Shown here piece after piece: positions 28,226 through 37,361 of a stretch of DNA of 64,000 bases (position 1 is the stretch's first letter; every line of letters starts with the position of its first letter). A program made the translations under genes and the position numbers. The notes beneath the pieces are model-generated. The model was not told the origin of the DNA. It made no database searches and saw nothing but the letters and a program-made list of their open reading frames with translations. Location of the stretch: positions 1,426,401 to 1,490,400 of the forward strand of contig BAFH01000003.1 of assembly GCA_000296795.1 (NCBI GenBank). Direction: 5' to 3'. Source of the stretch: Candidatus Jettenia caeni. GTDB lineage: Bacteria > Planctomycetota > Brocadiia > Brocadiales > Brocadiaceae.

Positions 28226-30174
28226 TGCCGGATAAAAAACAAAATGAAGCAGGCGTATATAATGCAAGTCTCCTTACCGATCACGATATCTATCTCTTCA
28301 AAGAAGGAAGTCATTTTAAGCTGTATGATAAATTAGGCTCTCATAGTACCGTTGTAGATGGGATTAAGGGCACTTATTTCGCTGTATGGGCTCCAAATGC
28401 GCAAAAGGTTTTGGTTATAGGAGATTTTAATCAATGGAATAAGGAGACCCATCCTTTAAAGGTGCGGGCTGATGGCTCTGGTATATGGGAGGGATTCATC
28501 CCGGGTATTGGGAATGGAAGCGCTTATAAATACCATATCATCTCCCGGTATAATAATTATAAGGTGGATAAAGGCGACCCCTATGCCTTTCGATGGGAAG
28601 TTTCTCCCAAAACCGCTTCGTTGGTATGGGATTTGAATTATGAATGGGGCGACAATGATTGGATGAAAACAAGGAATACACGCAATGCCCTCGATGCACC
28701 CTTTGCTGTATATGAAGTCCATTTCGGTTCATGGAGAAGGGTGCCTGAAGAAGGAAACAGATTCCTCACCTACAGAGAGATGGCGCATTACCTTGCCGAT
28801 TATGTAAAAGAGATGGGTTTTACCCATGTTGAATTTTTACCGATTATGGAACATCCCTTTTATGGGTCCTGGGGATACCAGACGGTTGGGTATTTTGCGC
28901 CTACAAGCAGGTATGGAACCCCTCAGGATTTTATGTATTTGATCGATCATCTTCATCAGAACGGGATAGGTATTATTCTTGACTGGGTGCCTTCTCATTT
29001 TCCAAGCGATGAACACGGACTTGTCTACTTTGACGGCACATATCTTTATGAGCATTCAGACCCCAAGAAGGGATTTCATCCCGAATGGAATAGTTATATT
29101 TTTAATCACGGAAGGTACGAGGTGCAGTCTTTCCTTATTAGCAGCGCCCTCCTCTGGCTTGATAAATACCATATTGACGGTCTCAGGGTAGATGCCGTGG
29201 CCTCAATGCTCTATCTTGATTATGCAAGAAGAGACGGTGAATGGATACCAAACAAGTACGGAGGAAAGGAGAATCTTGAGGCAATAACCTTCATAAAGAA
29301 ATTTAACGAGGCGGTCTACAAAGCCCATCCCGATACCCAGACGATAGCAGAAGAATCAACGGCATGGCCTATGGTATCAAAACCCACCTATATTGGCGGT
29401 CTTGGATTTGGCATGAAATGGAATATGGGATGGATGCACGATACCCTCAAATATACCTCAAAAGACCCTATTTACCGGAAGTATTATCACGACCAGCTTA
29501 CCTTTAGTATATGGTATGCCTTTGCGGAGAATTTTGTTCTTCCTTTATCACATGATGAAGTGGTTTATGGGAAAGGCGCTCTTATAGGAAAGATGCCAGG
29601 CGATGAATGGCAAAAGTCTGCAAATCTTAAGCTCTTATTCGGATATATGTATGGACATCCCGGCAAGAAACTCCTTTTTATGGGGGGAGAATTTGCTCAA
29701 TGGAAGGAATGGAATCATGAGGAAAGTTTGGAATGGCATGCGCTCCAATATCCTTCTCATCAGGAGGTACAAAGGTGGGTTAAAGACCTGAACGCCTTTT
29801 ACCGGAGTGAACCGGCAATGCATGCATTGGATTTTGATATCCATGGATTTGAATGGATAGATTTTCATGATTGGGAGCATAGCAATGTAAGTTTTATAAG
29901 AAAGGGCAGGAATGCGGATGATATTGTCCTCGTTGTCTGTAATTTTACCCCGGTTCCCTGGTACAATTACCGGATTGGAGTTCCCCGGGGAGGTTTCTGG
30001 AAAGAGGCGATAAACAGCGATGCAAAGATATATGGAGGTAGTGGGCATGGAAATTTTGGGGGTGTTGAAGCTGCCCCCATACCTGCACACGGAAGATACC
30101 ATTCCCTTTCTCTCACTTTGCCGCCTTTAGGTATTGTTTTCTTTAAAAGCGAAGGCGAGGAGAAACGCAGGTAA
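28225..30174 (+). CDS. glgB: 1,4-alpha-glucan branching enzyme
   Basis: 649 residues, GH13_9. The enzyme cuts alpha-1,4 chains and re-attaches them as alpha-1,6 branches. The start at 28225 overlaps the treS stop by one base. A CBM48 domain ([22 protein letters not shown]) comes first, then a barrel with [57 protein letters not shown] (nucleophile), [10 protein letters not shown] (acid) and [12 protein letters not shown]. The C-terminal beta domain ends near PPLGIVFF. The missing long N1 domain makes it the short bacterial form. It supplies branched acceptors for GlgE and branches for TreY-exposed chains. Confidence 0.94.
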   Translation: MPDKKQNEAGVYNASLLTDHDIYLFKEGSHFKLYDKLGSHSTVVDGIKGTYFAVWAPNAQKVLVIGDFNQWNKETHPLKVRADGSGIWEGFIPGIGNGSAYKYHIISRYNNYKVDKGDPYAFRWEVSPKTASLVWDLNYEWGDNDWMKTRNTRNALDAPFAVYEVHFGSWRRVPEEGNRFLTYREMAHYLADYVKEMGFTHVEFLPIMEHPFYGSWGYQTVGYFAPTSRYGTPQDFMYLIDHLHQNGIGIILDWVPSHFPSDEHGLVYFDGTYLYEHSDPKKGFHPEWNSYIFNHGRYEVQSFLISSALLWLDKYHIDGLRVDAVASMLYLDYARRDGEWIPNKYGGKENLEAITFIKKFNEAVYKAHPDTQTIAEESTAWPMVSKPTYIGGLGFGMKWNMGWMHDTLKYTSKDPIYRKYYHDQLTFSIWYAFAENFVLPLSHDEVVYGKGALIGKMPGDEWQKSANLKLLFGYMYGHPGKKLLFMGGEFAQWKEWNHEESLEWHALQYPSHQEVQRWVKDLNAFYRSEPAMHALDFDIHGFEWIDFHDWEHSNVSFIRKGRNADDIVLVVCNFTPVPWYNYRIGVPRGGFWKEAINSDAKIYGGSGHGNFGGVEAAPIPAHGRYHSLSLTLPPLGIVFFKSEGEEKRR

Positions 30175-30241
30175 TTACTCAATATTACCATGAGTTGTTA
30201 ATCCCCCTTAGTCCCCCCTTCTACTCATTATAGAATTACAA

Positions 30242-30272
30242 GTAGGGTGGATTAAGCGGAGCGAATCCACCA
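30242..30272. repeat. GTAGGG-GGATTAAGCG repeat (family B)
   Basis: GTAGGGTGGATTAAGCGGAG followed by CGAATCCACC makes a short inverted repeat (GGTGGATT/AATCCACC). Other copies are at 22442 and 39598. It lies in the glgB-to-GH57 gap, just before the ribosome site AAGGAG of the next gene. Confidence 0.72.
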
Positions 30273-30300
30273 TAGCATCTTATAAGGAGCGAATCAGACC

Positions 30301-32739
30301 GTGGACAGATATATTTGTGTGCATGGACATTTTTATCAACCACCAAGAGAAAACCCGTGGCTTGAGGCCATAGAGATACAGGACTCAGCGTATCCCTATC
30401 ATGATTGGAATGAAAGGGTAAATGCGGAGTGCTATGCCCCTAATACCGCATCACGGGTAAGGGATGGAGACGGGCGTATACTCGATATTGTCAACAACTA
30501 TGCCAAAATAAGTTTTAACTTTGGTCCAACGGTTCTCTCATGGATGAAGGCATATTCCCCGGAAATTTATCAGGCCATACTGGATGCCGATCGTCTGAGC
30601 ATGGAGTATCGTTCCGGTCATGGAAATGCGCTTGCGCAGGCATACAATCACGTAATAATGCCTCTTGCTAACAGCCGCGACAAGCGTACCCAGATTATAT
30701 GGGGAATAAAAGACTTTGAGCACAGGTTCAATCGATTCCCTGAAGGGATGTGGCTTCCGGAGACAGCGGTGAATATGGAAACCCTTGAGCTTCTTGCTGA
30801 ATTTGGAATAAAATTTACTATCCTTACGCCTCATCAGGCGGCAAGAGTGAAGAATGATACAGAAAAATGGGAAGATGTCAGCGGGGGAAGGATTGATCCA
30901 ACCATGGCTTATCGTTGCAGATTGCTGTCAGGCAGTATAATAAATATCTTTTTTTACGATGGTCCCATATCGCATGCCGTAGCTTTTGAAAAACTCCTGC
31001 ACAGGGGAGAAAATTTTGCAATCCGGCTTTTAGGCGGTTTTTCTGATCTCAGACAATGGCCTCAGATATTAAATATTGCTACGGATGGGGAGACGTACGG
31101 GCATCATCATAGGTTTGGCGAAATGGCCCTTGCATTTGCCCTGAATTATATAGAGACAAAAAATTTAGCAAAATTAACCAATTACGGCGAATATCTCGAA
31201 AAATATCCACCGACTCATGAGGTAGAAATCATTGAAAATACCTCATGGAGTTGTGCTCGCGGAATAGAACGATGGAGAAGCAACTGTGGTTGTAATTCCG
31301 GAGGGCATCCCGGATGGAGCCAGGAATGGCGGGCGCCACTGCGCGATTCTATGGATTGGCTGAGAGGACAGTTAGAGTTACGCTATGAGAATAGCGGAAA
31401 GGAATATTTGACCAGCCCATGGGAAGCCAGGAATGAATATATCGAGGTTATTCTTAACCGTTCTGAGAAAAACAGGAACAGATTTTTTGAAAGACATGCT
31501 GTAAGAAATCTCAATGATGATGAAAAGATACTGGTGCTTAAACTCCTTGAGATCCAGAGGCATGGGATGTTGATGTACACAAGCTGTGGATGGTTTTTTG
31601 ATGAAATTTCAGGTATCGAAACCATACAAGTCATCCAGTATGCAGGCAGGGCCATCCAATTATCGGATGATATATTTCATGACGGCCTTAAAAATACCTT
31701 TTTAGAAAAACTTGCTGCAGCAAAGAGCAACATACCAGAATATAAGGATGGAGCGTACCTGTATGAGAAATTTGTTGAGCCAGTCGTAATAGACCTCAAG
31801 AAAGTCGGTGTGCATTATGCCATCAGTTCGCTTTTTGAGGACTATCCTGAAAGCACGAGGATTTATTGTTATACGGTTACCAAAGGAGATTATAAGAAGA
31901 TACAAGCAGGCAGGTTTAAACTTGCCGTTGGTTGTATTCGTCTTATATCAGAGATAACGGGAGAAGGGGAATATATAACGTTCGGTGTTATACACCTTGG
32001 TGATCATGTTTTTCATGGGGGCGGACACACCTTTGCTGGAGATGAGGCGTATCAATACATGAAGGAAGAAATAATCGCAGCATTTGAGAGAGGGGCTTTT
32101 GCAAATATCATAAGGCTGATGGATAAATATTTTGGCATGCATAATTACTCCCTCAGAGAGTTATTCAAAGATGGCCAGCGTAAAATCCTGAACCTTATCA
32201 TGAGCGCGACATTAGAAGAGTTTGAAACATCCTATCGTACGATGTATGAGAACAACAGTATTCTTATGGGGTTTTTAAAAGACACCGGAATGCCTGTGCC
32301 AGGGGTGTTTTATACGGCTGCAGAATTTACCCTTAACCATGATCTGAAAAAGGCGTTTGAGGAAGGACTGGATGCCGATAAGATACGGGGCATTGTTCAT
32401 GAAATAAAGCGATGGAATGTTACGGTAGATTCTTCTGCCCTTGAATTCATAGTTCGTCGCAAAATTGAAAAGTTAATGGATGAATTGTATAAGAATATAC
32501 CGGATATATCCTTACTTCGGAAGATGGAGAAAAAGCTGCAGATACTTAGCTTGCTGCCCTTTGAGGTAAACCTCTGGTATGTACAGAATATTTATTACAA
32601 AATGGCAAAAACAATCTACAAAGATTTCCTTCTCAGGACAAAATTTGATGAGAGAGATAAATCCTGCTGGGTGGAGGAGTTTAAGAAGATTGGAAGAATC
32701 TTGTCTTTTAATACCGATATCGTGTTGCCGAAAGACTAG
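30301..32739 (+). CDS. GH57 family glycoside hydrolase with DUF3536
   Basis: 812 residues with a GTG start preceded by AAGGAG. The N-terminal GH57 barrel opens with YICVHGHFYQPPRENPW and continues with RVRDGDGRI, INFGPT-like FNFGPTVLSW, GMWLPETAVN and ATDGETYGHHHRFGEMAL. The second half carries the DUF3536 region (CARGIERWRSNCGCNSGG onwards). GH57 enzymes act on alpha-glucans as amylases, branching enzymes or glucanotransferases by a retaining mechanism; the conserved acidic pair lies in the LPETA and TDGETYGHH regions. This subgroup is uncharacterised to my knowledge. Its place between glgB and treY points to trimming or transferring glucan chains, which would be its likely job. There is no signal peptide. 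Confidence 0.82.
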   Translation: MDRYICVHGHFYQPPRENPWLEAIEIQDSAYPYHDWNERVNAECYAPNTASRVRDGDGRILDIVNNYAKISFNFGPTVLSWMKAYSPEIYQAILDADRLSMEYRSGHGNALAQAYNHVIMPLANSRDKRTQIIWGIKDFEHRFNRFPEGMWLPETAVNMETLELLAEFGIKFTILTPHQAARVKNDTEKWEDVSGGRIDPTMAYRCRLLSGSIINIFFYDGPISHAVAFEKLLHRGENFAIRLLGGFSDLRQWPQILNIATDGETYGHHHRFGEMALAFALNYIETKNLAKLTNYGEYLEKYPPTHEVEIIENTSWSCARGIERWRSNCGCNSGGHPGWSQEWRAPLRDSMDWLRGQLELRYENSGKEYLTSPWEARNEYIEVILNRSEKNRNRFFERHAVRNLNDDEKILVLKLLEIQRHGMLMYTSCGWFFDEISGIETIQVIQYAGRAIQLSDDIFHDGLKNTFLEKLAAAKSNIPEYKDGAYLYEKFVEPVVIDLKKVGVHYAISSLFEDYPESTRIYCYTVTKGDYKKIQAGRFKLAVGCIRLISEITGEGEYITFGVIHLGDHVFHGGGHTFAGDEAYQYMKEEIIAAFERGAFANIIRLMDKYFGMHNYSLRELFKDGQRKILNLIMSATLEEFETSYRTMYENNSILMGFLKDTGMPVPGVFYTAAEFTLNHDLKKAFEEGLDADKIRGIVHEIKRWNVTVDSSALEFIVRRKIEKLMDELYKNIPDISLLRKMEKKLQILSLLPFEVNLWYVQNIYYKMAKTIYKDFLLRTKFDERDKSCWVEEFKKIGRILSFNTDIVLPKD

Positions 32740-32808
32740 CGAGGCGAAGCCTCATAAGGTAAAGGTGAATTGTTGCTAGAAATTTTTAAGGTTTACGAGG
32801 AATAATGT

Positions 32809-35784
32809 ATGGAAACAGAAGGATTTTCTGCAATAAGAATACCCAGTGCTACCTATAGACTCCAGTTCAATGTACACTTCAAATTTACGGATGCCAGAGA
32901 CATTATCTCTTACCTTCACGATATCGGCATCAGTGATATATATGCATCTCCTTATTTTAAGGCAAAAGAGGGCAGTCTTCATGGCTATGATATTGTTGAT
33001 CATAATACCCTGAATCCGGAAGTTGGCACCGAAGAGGAATACAACGGGATGATACAGGAACTCTGGAAATACGGGATGGGACAGATGCTTGACATCGTTC
33101 CAAATCATATGTGCATTGCCAGTAAGGAAAATATCTGGTGGATGGACATTCTTGAGAATGGCCCAAGTTCTCGCTATGCAGATTTTTTCGATATACGTTG
33201 GGAGCCAGTAAAGAGAGAATTAAAAAATAAGATACTTCTTCCTGTTTTAGGCGACCAGTATGGAAAGATTCTTGAGGAACAGGAATTAAAACTCGTCTTT
33301 GAGACAGGCGCCTTCTTTATTTATTATTACGATCATAAGCTTCCGGTAATGCCGAATACCTATAGAGAGATAGTGCAATACCGCATCAATGATCTGAAAG
33401 AACAGCTCTCTTCTGAAAATCCCCATTTTGTTGAACTCTTAAGTATTATTACTGCACTGAATCACCTGCCTCTTTATACCGAAAAGAACCCGGAAAAGAT
33501 TGCTGAAAAGTACCGTGAAAAGGAGATTATCAAGAGGCGTCTCTGGAGTCTCTATAGCGAAAGTCCTGAGGTTAAGGGATTTTTGGATGAAAATGTGAGG
33601 TTGTTTAATGGGACTAAAGGTGAACCGAAAAGTTTTGATCTCCTCGATGATCTTCTGAATAAACAGGTATACAGACTCTCGCATTGGAGTGTAGCTACTG
33701 ATGAGATAAATTACAGGAGATTTTTTGACATTAATGACCTCGCAGCAATCAAGGTAGAAAATCCTGCTGTCTTTAGGGAAACGCATACATTAGTATTCAA
33801 ACTCATAAAAGAAGGCAAGGTCACCGGCCTGAGGGTAGATCACCCCGATGGACTATACAATCCTTTATTATATTTTCAGATGTTGCAGAGGCGTTGTTTT
33901 CTTTACACGAAGCTCGGCTCTATGAAAAATGTTGAAGAAACCCCTGATGCAGAGGCAACCATTTTAAAACAGTATGATGAACTGTTGTTATCGAATCCAC
34001 AGGCAAAGCCCTTTTTTATTATTAGCGAGAAAATCCTTATTAAAGGGGAAAAGATGCCTGAAGATTGGCCTGTTTTTAGCACAACAGGCTATGTTTTTTT
34101 AATATCCCTCAATGGTATTTTTGTTGAAACAGCGAATGCAAAGGCATTCGATACCCTCTACTCCAGAATCATGAAATCAAAAGGCAACTTTCAGGATATT
34201 GTGTATGAGAAGAAGAAGTTCATCATGGAGGTGTTTATGTCCAGCGAAGTAAATACCCTGGGCCATTTTCTGGATGAGATATCAGAAAAGAACAGACATA
34301 CCCGGGATTTTACCTTAAATAGTCTTACCAGTATTATAAAAGAAACGATTGCTTTTTTCCCTGTATACAGAACCTATATAACGACACCGGAGGTAACTGA
34401 GAGAGATACCCGGTATATAGAGCTTGCGATAGCAAAGGCAAAGAGAAAGAATCCGATTATTAACGAATCGATCTATGATTTTCTTAAAGAAATTCTTATG
34501 CTCAAATATTTTAAAAATCTTGATAACGATGCTAAAAGGGAATGGGTTGATTTTGTAATGAGGTTTCAGCAGATTACAGGACCTGTTATGGCAAAAGGGC
34601 TTGAGGATACTGCGCTGTATGTTTATAATCGCCTTGTCTCCCTTAACGAGGTGGGCGGAAGTCCTGACAGATTTGGCACACCTTTAGAGACCTTTCACGG
34701 GCAGAATATAGAGACAAGTAAGCTCTGGCCCAATGCCCTTATTGCTACCTCTACGCACGATTCGAAGCGCAGTGAAGATGTAAGGGGAAGGATTAATGTC
34801 CTTTCAGAGATTCCTGATGAATGGAGGGAGTGCTTGATGCGATGGAGGCGGCTCAATAAAAAAAAGATGGTTATTTCCGAAATACAAATGGCGCCGGATT
34901 CGAATGAGGAATACCTTCTGTATCAAACCCTTCTTGGCGCATGGCCTGTTGAGCACATGAATACGTCCGAATACGGGATATTTATGAAACGGATTAAAGA
35001 TTATACTTTAAAGGCATTACGGGAGGCAAAGGTCAATACAAGCTGGAAGAGTCCCAACGTAACGTATGAGAATGCCGTAATGGATTTTGTAGAAGCTATT
35101 CTGAAGGATGTTCGTGGTAATCTTTTTCTTAAAGATTTTCAACTATTTCAGAAGAGGATTTCCCATTACGGTATGTACAATTCCCTCTCACAAACGCTGC
35201 TGAAGATGACTTCCCCCGGTATTCCTGACTTTTATAATGGTACTGAAATATGGGATTTTAGTCTTGTTGACCCCGACAATCGAAGACCCGTTGATTATAG
35301 GGTAAGGATGAAAATACTCGAGGAATTGAAAAAGCAAGAATCAGAAATTTCTTTAGAGAAACTTGCAAGAGAATTAACGGTGAAGAGAGAAAATGGAAAA
35401 ATAAAACTGTATGTAATATATAAAGCTTTAAACTACCGGAAAGAGCAGAGAGAACTATTTGAAAGAGGAGAATACATTCCGCTGACAGTAACAGGAGGGA
35501 AGAGTTACAATATTTGTGCCTTCGCAAGACGGTTTGAATCCAAAAATATCATCACCATTGCCCCAAGATTTTTTACAAAACTTATTCCGCAAGTGGAGAT
35601 GCTTCCACTTGGGAATGAGGTATGGAAGGATACTTGCATCGTAATACCCTTTGCTGAAACCGGGACAAAATATCGTAATATCTTTACCGGGGAGATAGTG
35701 GCAGCAAAAGAACAACAGGGAACAGTCCTCCCGCTTTCTGAGGTTTTTACCAATTTTCCCGTGGCGCTCATGGAAGGGGTATAG
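32809..35784 (+). CDS. treY: Malto-oligosyltrehalose synthase
   Basis: 991 residues, GH13_26, of the usual large size. TreY turns the reducing-end glucose bond of a maltodextrin into an alpha,alpha-1,1 bond, making the substrate for TreZ. It opens with the family pattern IPSATYRLQFNVHFKFTDA and YASPYFKAKEGSLHGYDI, followed by DIVPNHMC, WWMDILENG and the catalytic GLRVDHPDGLYNP. Also typical are GPVMAKGLEDTALYVYNRL and the SKRSEDVRGRI block. The C-terminal region has GIPDFYNGTEIWDFSLVDPDNRRPVDY. It ends the cluster that began with treZ; a GAGGA site lies close upstream. Confidence 0.94.
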   Translation: METEGFSAIRIPSATYRLQFNVHFKFTDARDIISYLHDIGISDIYASPYFKAKEGSLHGYDIVDHNTLNPEVGTEEEYNGMIQELWKYGMGQMLDIVPNHMCIASKENIWWMDILENGPSSRYADFFDIRWEPVKRELKNKILLPVLGDQYGKILEEQELKLVFETGAFFIYYYDHKLPVMPNTYREIVQYRINDLKEQLSSENPHFVELLSIITALNHLPLYTEKNPEKIAEKYREKEIIKRRLWSLYSESPEVKGFLDENVRLFNGTKGEPKSFDLLDDLLNKQVYRLSHWSVATDEINYRRFFDINDLAAIKVENPAVFRETHTLVFKLIKEGKVTGLRVDHPDGLYNPLLYFQMLQRRCFLYTKLGSMKNVEETPDAEATILKQYDELLLSNPQAKPFFIISEKILIKGEKMPEDWPVFSTTGYVFLISLNGIFVETANAKAFDTLYSRIMKSKGNFQDIVYEKKKFIMEVFMSSEVNTLGHFLDEISEKNRHTRDFTLNSLTSIIKETIAFFPVYRTYITTPEVTERDTRYIELAIAKAKRKNPIINESIYDFLKEILMLKYFKNLDNDAKREWVDFVMRFQQITGPVMAKGLEDTALYVYNRLVSLNEVGGSPDRFGTPLETFHGQNIETSKLWPNALIATSTHDSKRSEDVRGRINVLSEIPDEWRECLMRWRRLNKKKMVISEIQMAPDSNEEYLLYQTLLGAWPVEHMNTSEYGIFMKRIKDYTLKALREAKVNTSWKSPNVTYENAVMDFVEAILKDVRGNLFLKDFQLFQKRISHYGMYNSLSQTLLKMTSPGIPDFYNGTEIWDFSLVDPDNRRPVDYRVRMKILEELKKQESEISLEKLARELTVKRENGKIKLYVIYKALNYRKEQRELFERGEYIPLTVTGGKSYNICAFARRFESKNIITIAPRFFTKLIPQVEMLPLGNEVWKDTCIVIPFAETGTKYRNIFTGEIVAAKEQQGTVLPLSEVFTNFPVALMEGV

Positions 35785-35925
35785 CTTTGTACTCTTGGCA
35801 CGAAAATACTCCTCACTCAGACATTCTCCTATAAGGGGCGAGAGAACTTTGGGGCTGTCGAAAAATTCCTGAAAACTACTGCATACCAAATCAGGCCTTC
35901 GGCTACTTTTATCTTTTATGCAAGA

Positions 35926-36098
35926 TGTAGGGCAAGGCTTTACACGCTGTCCGAGAATGCTTGCACACGACAAATCCTATACTATATGTTGACAAAATAT
36001 TAGCACGACAACAATATTTAGTCTGGCATTTGTGGGTCGATTGAATTCTCGGACCGCTTGTTTAGCCTTGCCAGGCAATCCTAAAGGGTTGCCCCTAC
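35926..36098. repeat. Family A palindromic repeat split by MITE copy 2
   Basis: TGTAGGGCAAGGCTT lies left and TTAGCCTTGCC with GGCAATCC/GGGTTGCC right of a 120-bp insert. Without the insert the repeat is 53 bp, close to the 51-bp form at 588. No gene lies between 35785 and 36415. Confidence 0.8.
35942..36061. mobile_element. 120-bp MITE, copy 2
   Basis: Same length and about 90 percent alike to the copy at 22681. The ends are ACACGCTGTCCGAGAAT and, inverted, ACAAGCGGTCCGAGAAT. The flanks GGCTTT and TTAGCC imply a 2-bp TT duplication in the TTTA loop of the host palindrome, the same site as copy 1. Confidence 0.82.
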
Positions 36099-36149
36099 GG
36101 AATGGAAATTTCTCAATGTTAAACGCAGAGATACAAGATACACAATGTT

Positions 36150-36245
36150 GCAATGGTAGAGACGCAAGATATTGCGTCTCTCCTTTATCAAATCCCGTAG
36201 GGATGTCATGATTATAGAAAAAGCAGAAAAAAGGCCTTCAACCCA
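36150..36245. repeat. Shared repeat block cut by an IS
   Basis: Near-copy of 13671-13760: GTAGAGACGCAAGATATTGC hairpin, then CCGTAGGGATGTCATGATTA and a tract ending in CTTCAACCC. Where the other copies continue with CGAAGGGG, this one stops and an IS4-type element begins. Confidence 0.7.
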
Positions 36246-37361
36246 ATACTGTTCGGCACGGTGTTTGAGAAGTGATCAAGAGGTATAAATAAGAGAGTAG
36301 TTTTTCTGAGAAGGAGCAGGGAAAAGCAAGGGTGAGTCAGTGCTGGGAATGCCGTTGAAAAATGAAGACATACCTTTCCCCTGAGAGGACAATGGCGATA
36401 CTGTTTCCTCTGTGGCTATGGTTGTTTTTGTTCTTTGGATTTCAGTTGTTCGATATGTTCTATGAGTTCCTCCAGGGTAGCCCAACCCTGAAAGTACAGA
36501 CATATCATTTCGAAGGTGCGTTTGGTCGGCTTGCGGCCTGTCCATAATCGGATCAGCAGACTGGCAATCAAAGCACAATAGACTTGAAGGGTAACCCCAT
36601 TTTCTGAGTGTGCCAGGAGATGTTTACATCCTAAAACGCATTTAAACCATCGGAAGAAGAGCTCGATCTGCCAGCGATACCGATACATGAGCATGATAAG
36701 TTCTGCCGGTAAATCCATACGGTCAGTAACGATAAGCAAGGTTTTTCTAACGGATGGAGTCCTGCATGTTTTCTTGCTGGAGGGACGAGTGGTACGTGGG
36801 AGACCTGAAGGTGTCCGTTCATCATGATAGCGAAGCTGTATAATTCTGACAGGTCTTGAGAGTTTATTGTGCGTGCTTGTACTTCCCAGCCAAACGACCC
36901 TGTCAAATTCAATTCCGGCTTTGCGGTCAGTTTCACTCAGGGCACGTTCCTGGATAAGCTCATAGGAGGCATTATTATGGAGTCGCACAATAAAGGAACT
37001 GGACTGTTGGAGAATCGTGTTCAGGAAATGATACTTTCTGTATCCGGCATCCAGGCAGTACAGTTTGCCCGGCGATAACAGGGACTCAAGCTGAGCGATT
37101 TCGCTCGTATTGGCATCGGTAACGCGAGCTTCGAGAGGAATACCTTTGAGGATGTCGAATTCCAGATGCATCTTCGCAGCACGGCGGTCTTCGTCCATCC
37201 ACAATGCCCAGAGCATCTTGGGAAGTGCTTTTATCAGCGTGCCATCAACAGCGACGAGCGTCATGTCAAGGTCATGAAAACGATCTTGAAAGGGAAGGCG
37301 GTACGCATCATGTGCGAGTTCATTGATGAGGGGAGTCAAGAGCTGTGGGTCAAAGACATGA
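36246..37361 (-). mobile_element. IS4-family element, 5' part removed
   Basis: Its left end lies inside the CTTCAACCC repeat. Its right part is cut off by the IS1634-like element at 37362. No matching continuation was recognised beyond 38897, so the rest is deleted or too diverged. Confidence 0.62.
36416..37361 (-). pseudogene. IS4-family transposase, N-terminally truncated
   Basis: The frame ends with a stop at 36416 and is open past the apparent TTG at 37339 up to the IS junction (reading HVFDPQLLTPLINELAHDAYR), so its N-terminus was removed by the neighbouring insertion. DDE features are the first Asp in VAVDGTLIKALPK, the second in YCLDAGYRKY, and the IS4 signature Y-x2-R-x3-E-x6-K in YRYRWQIELFFRWFK. 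The C-terminus is complete. Roughly the first 80-100 residues are missing, so the enzyme should be inactive. Confidence 0.8.

Noticed and set aside
29635-30102. Open frame of 155 codons opposite glgB
   Set aside because: Antisense shadow of a clear branching enzyme; no family features.
35455-35973. Open frame of 172 codons on the minus strand across the treY end
   Set aside because: Mostly antisense to treY and then runs into repeat and MITE sequence; no support.
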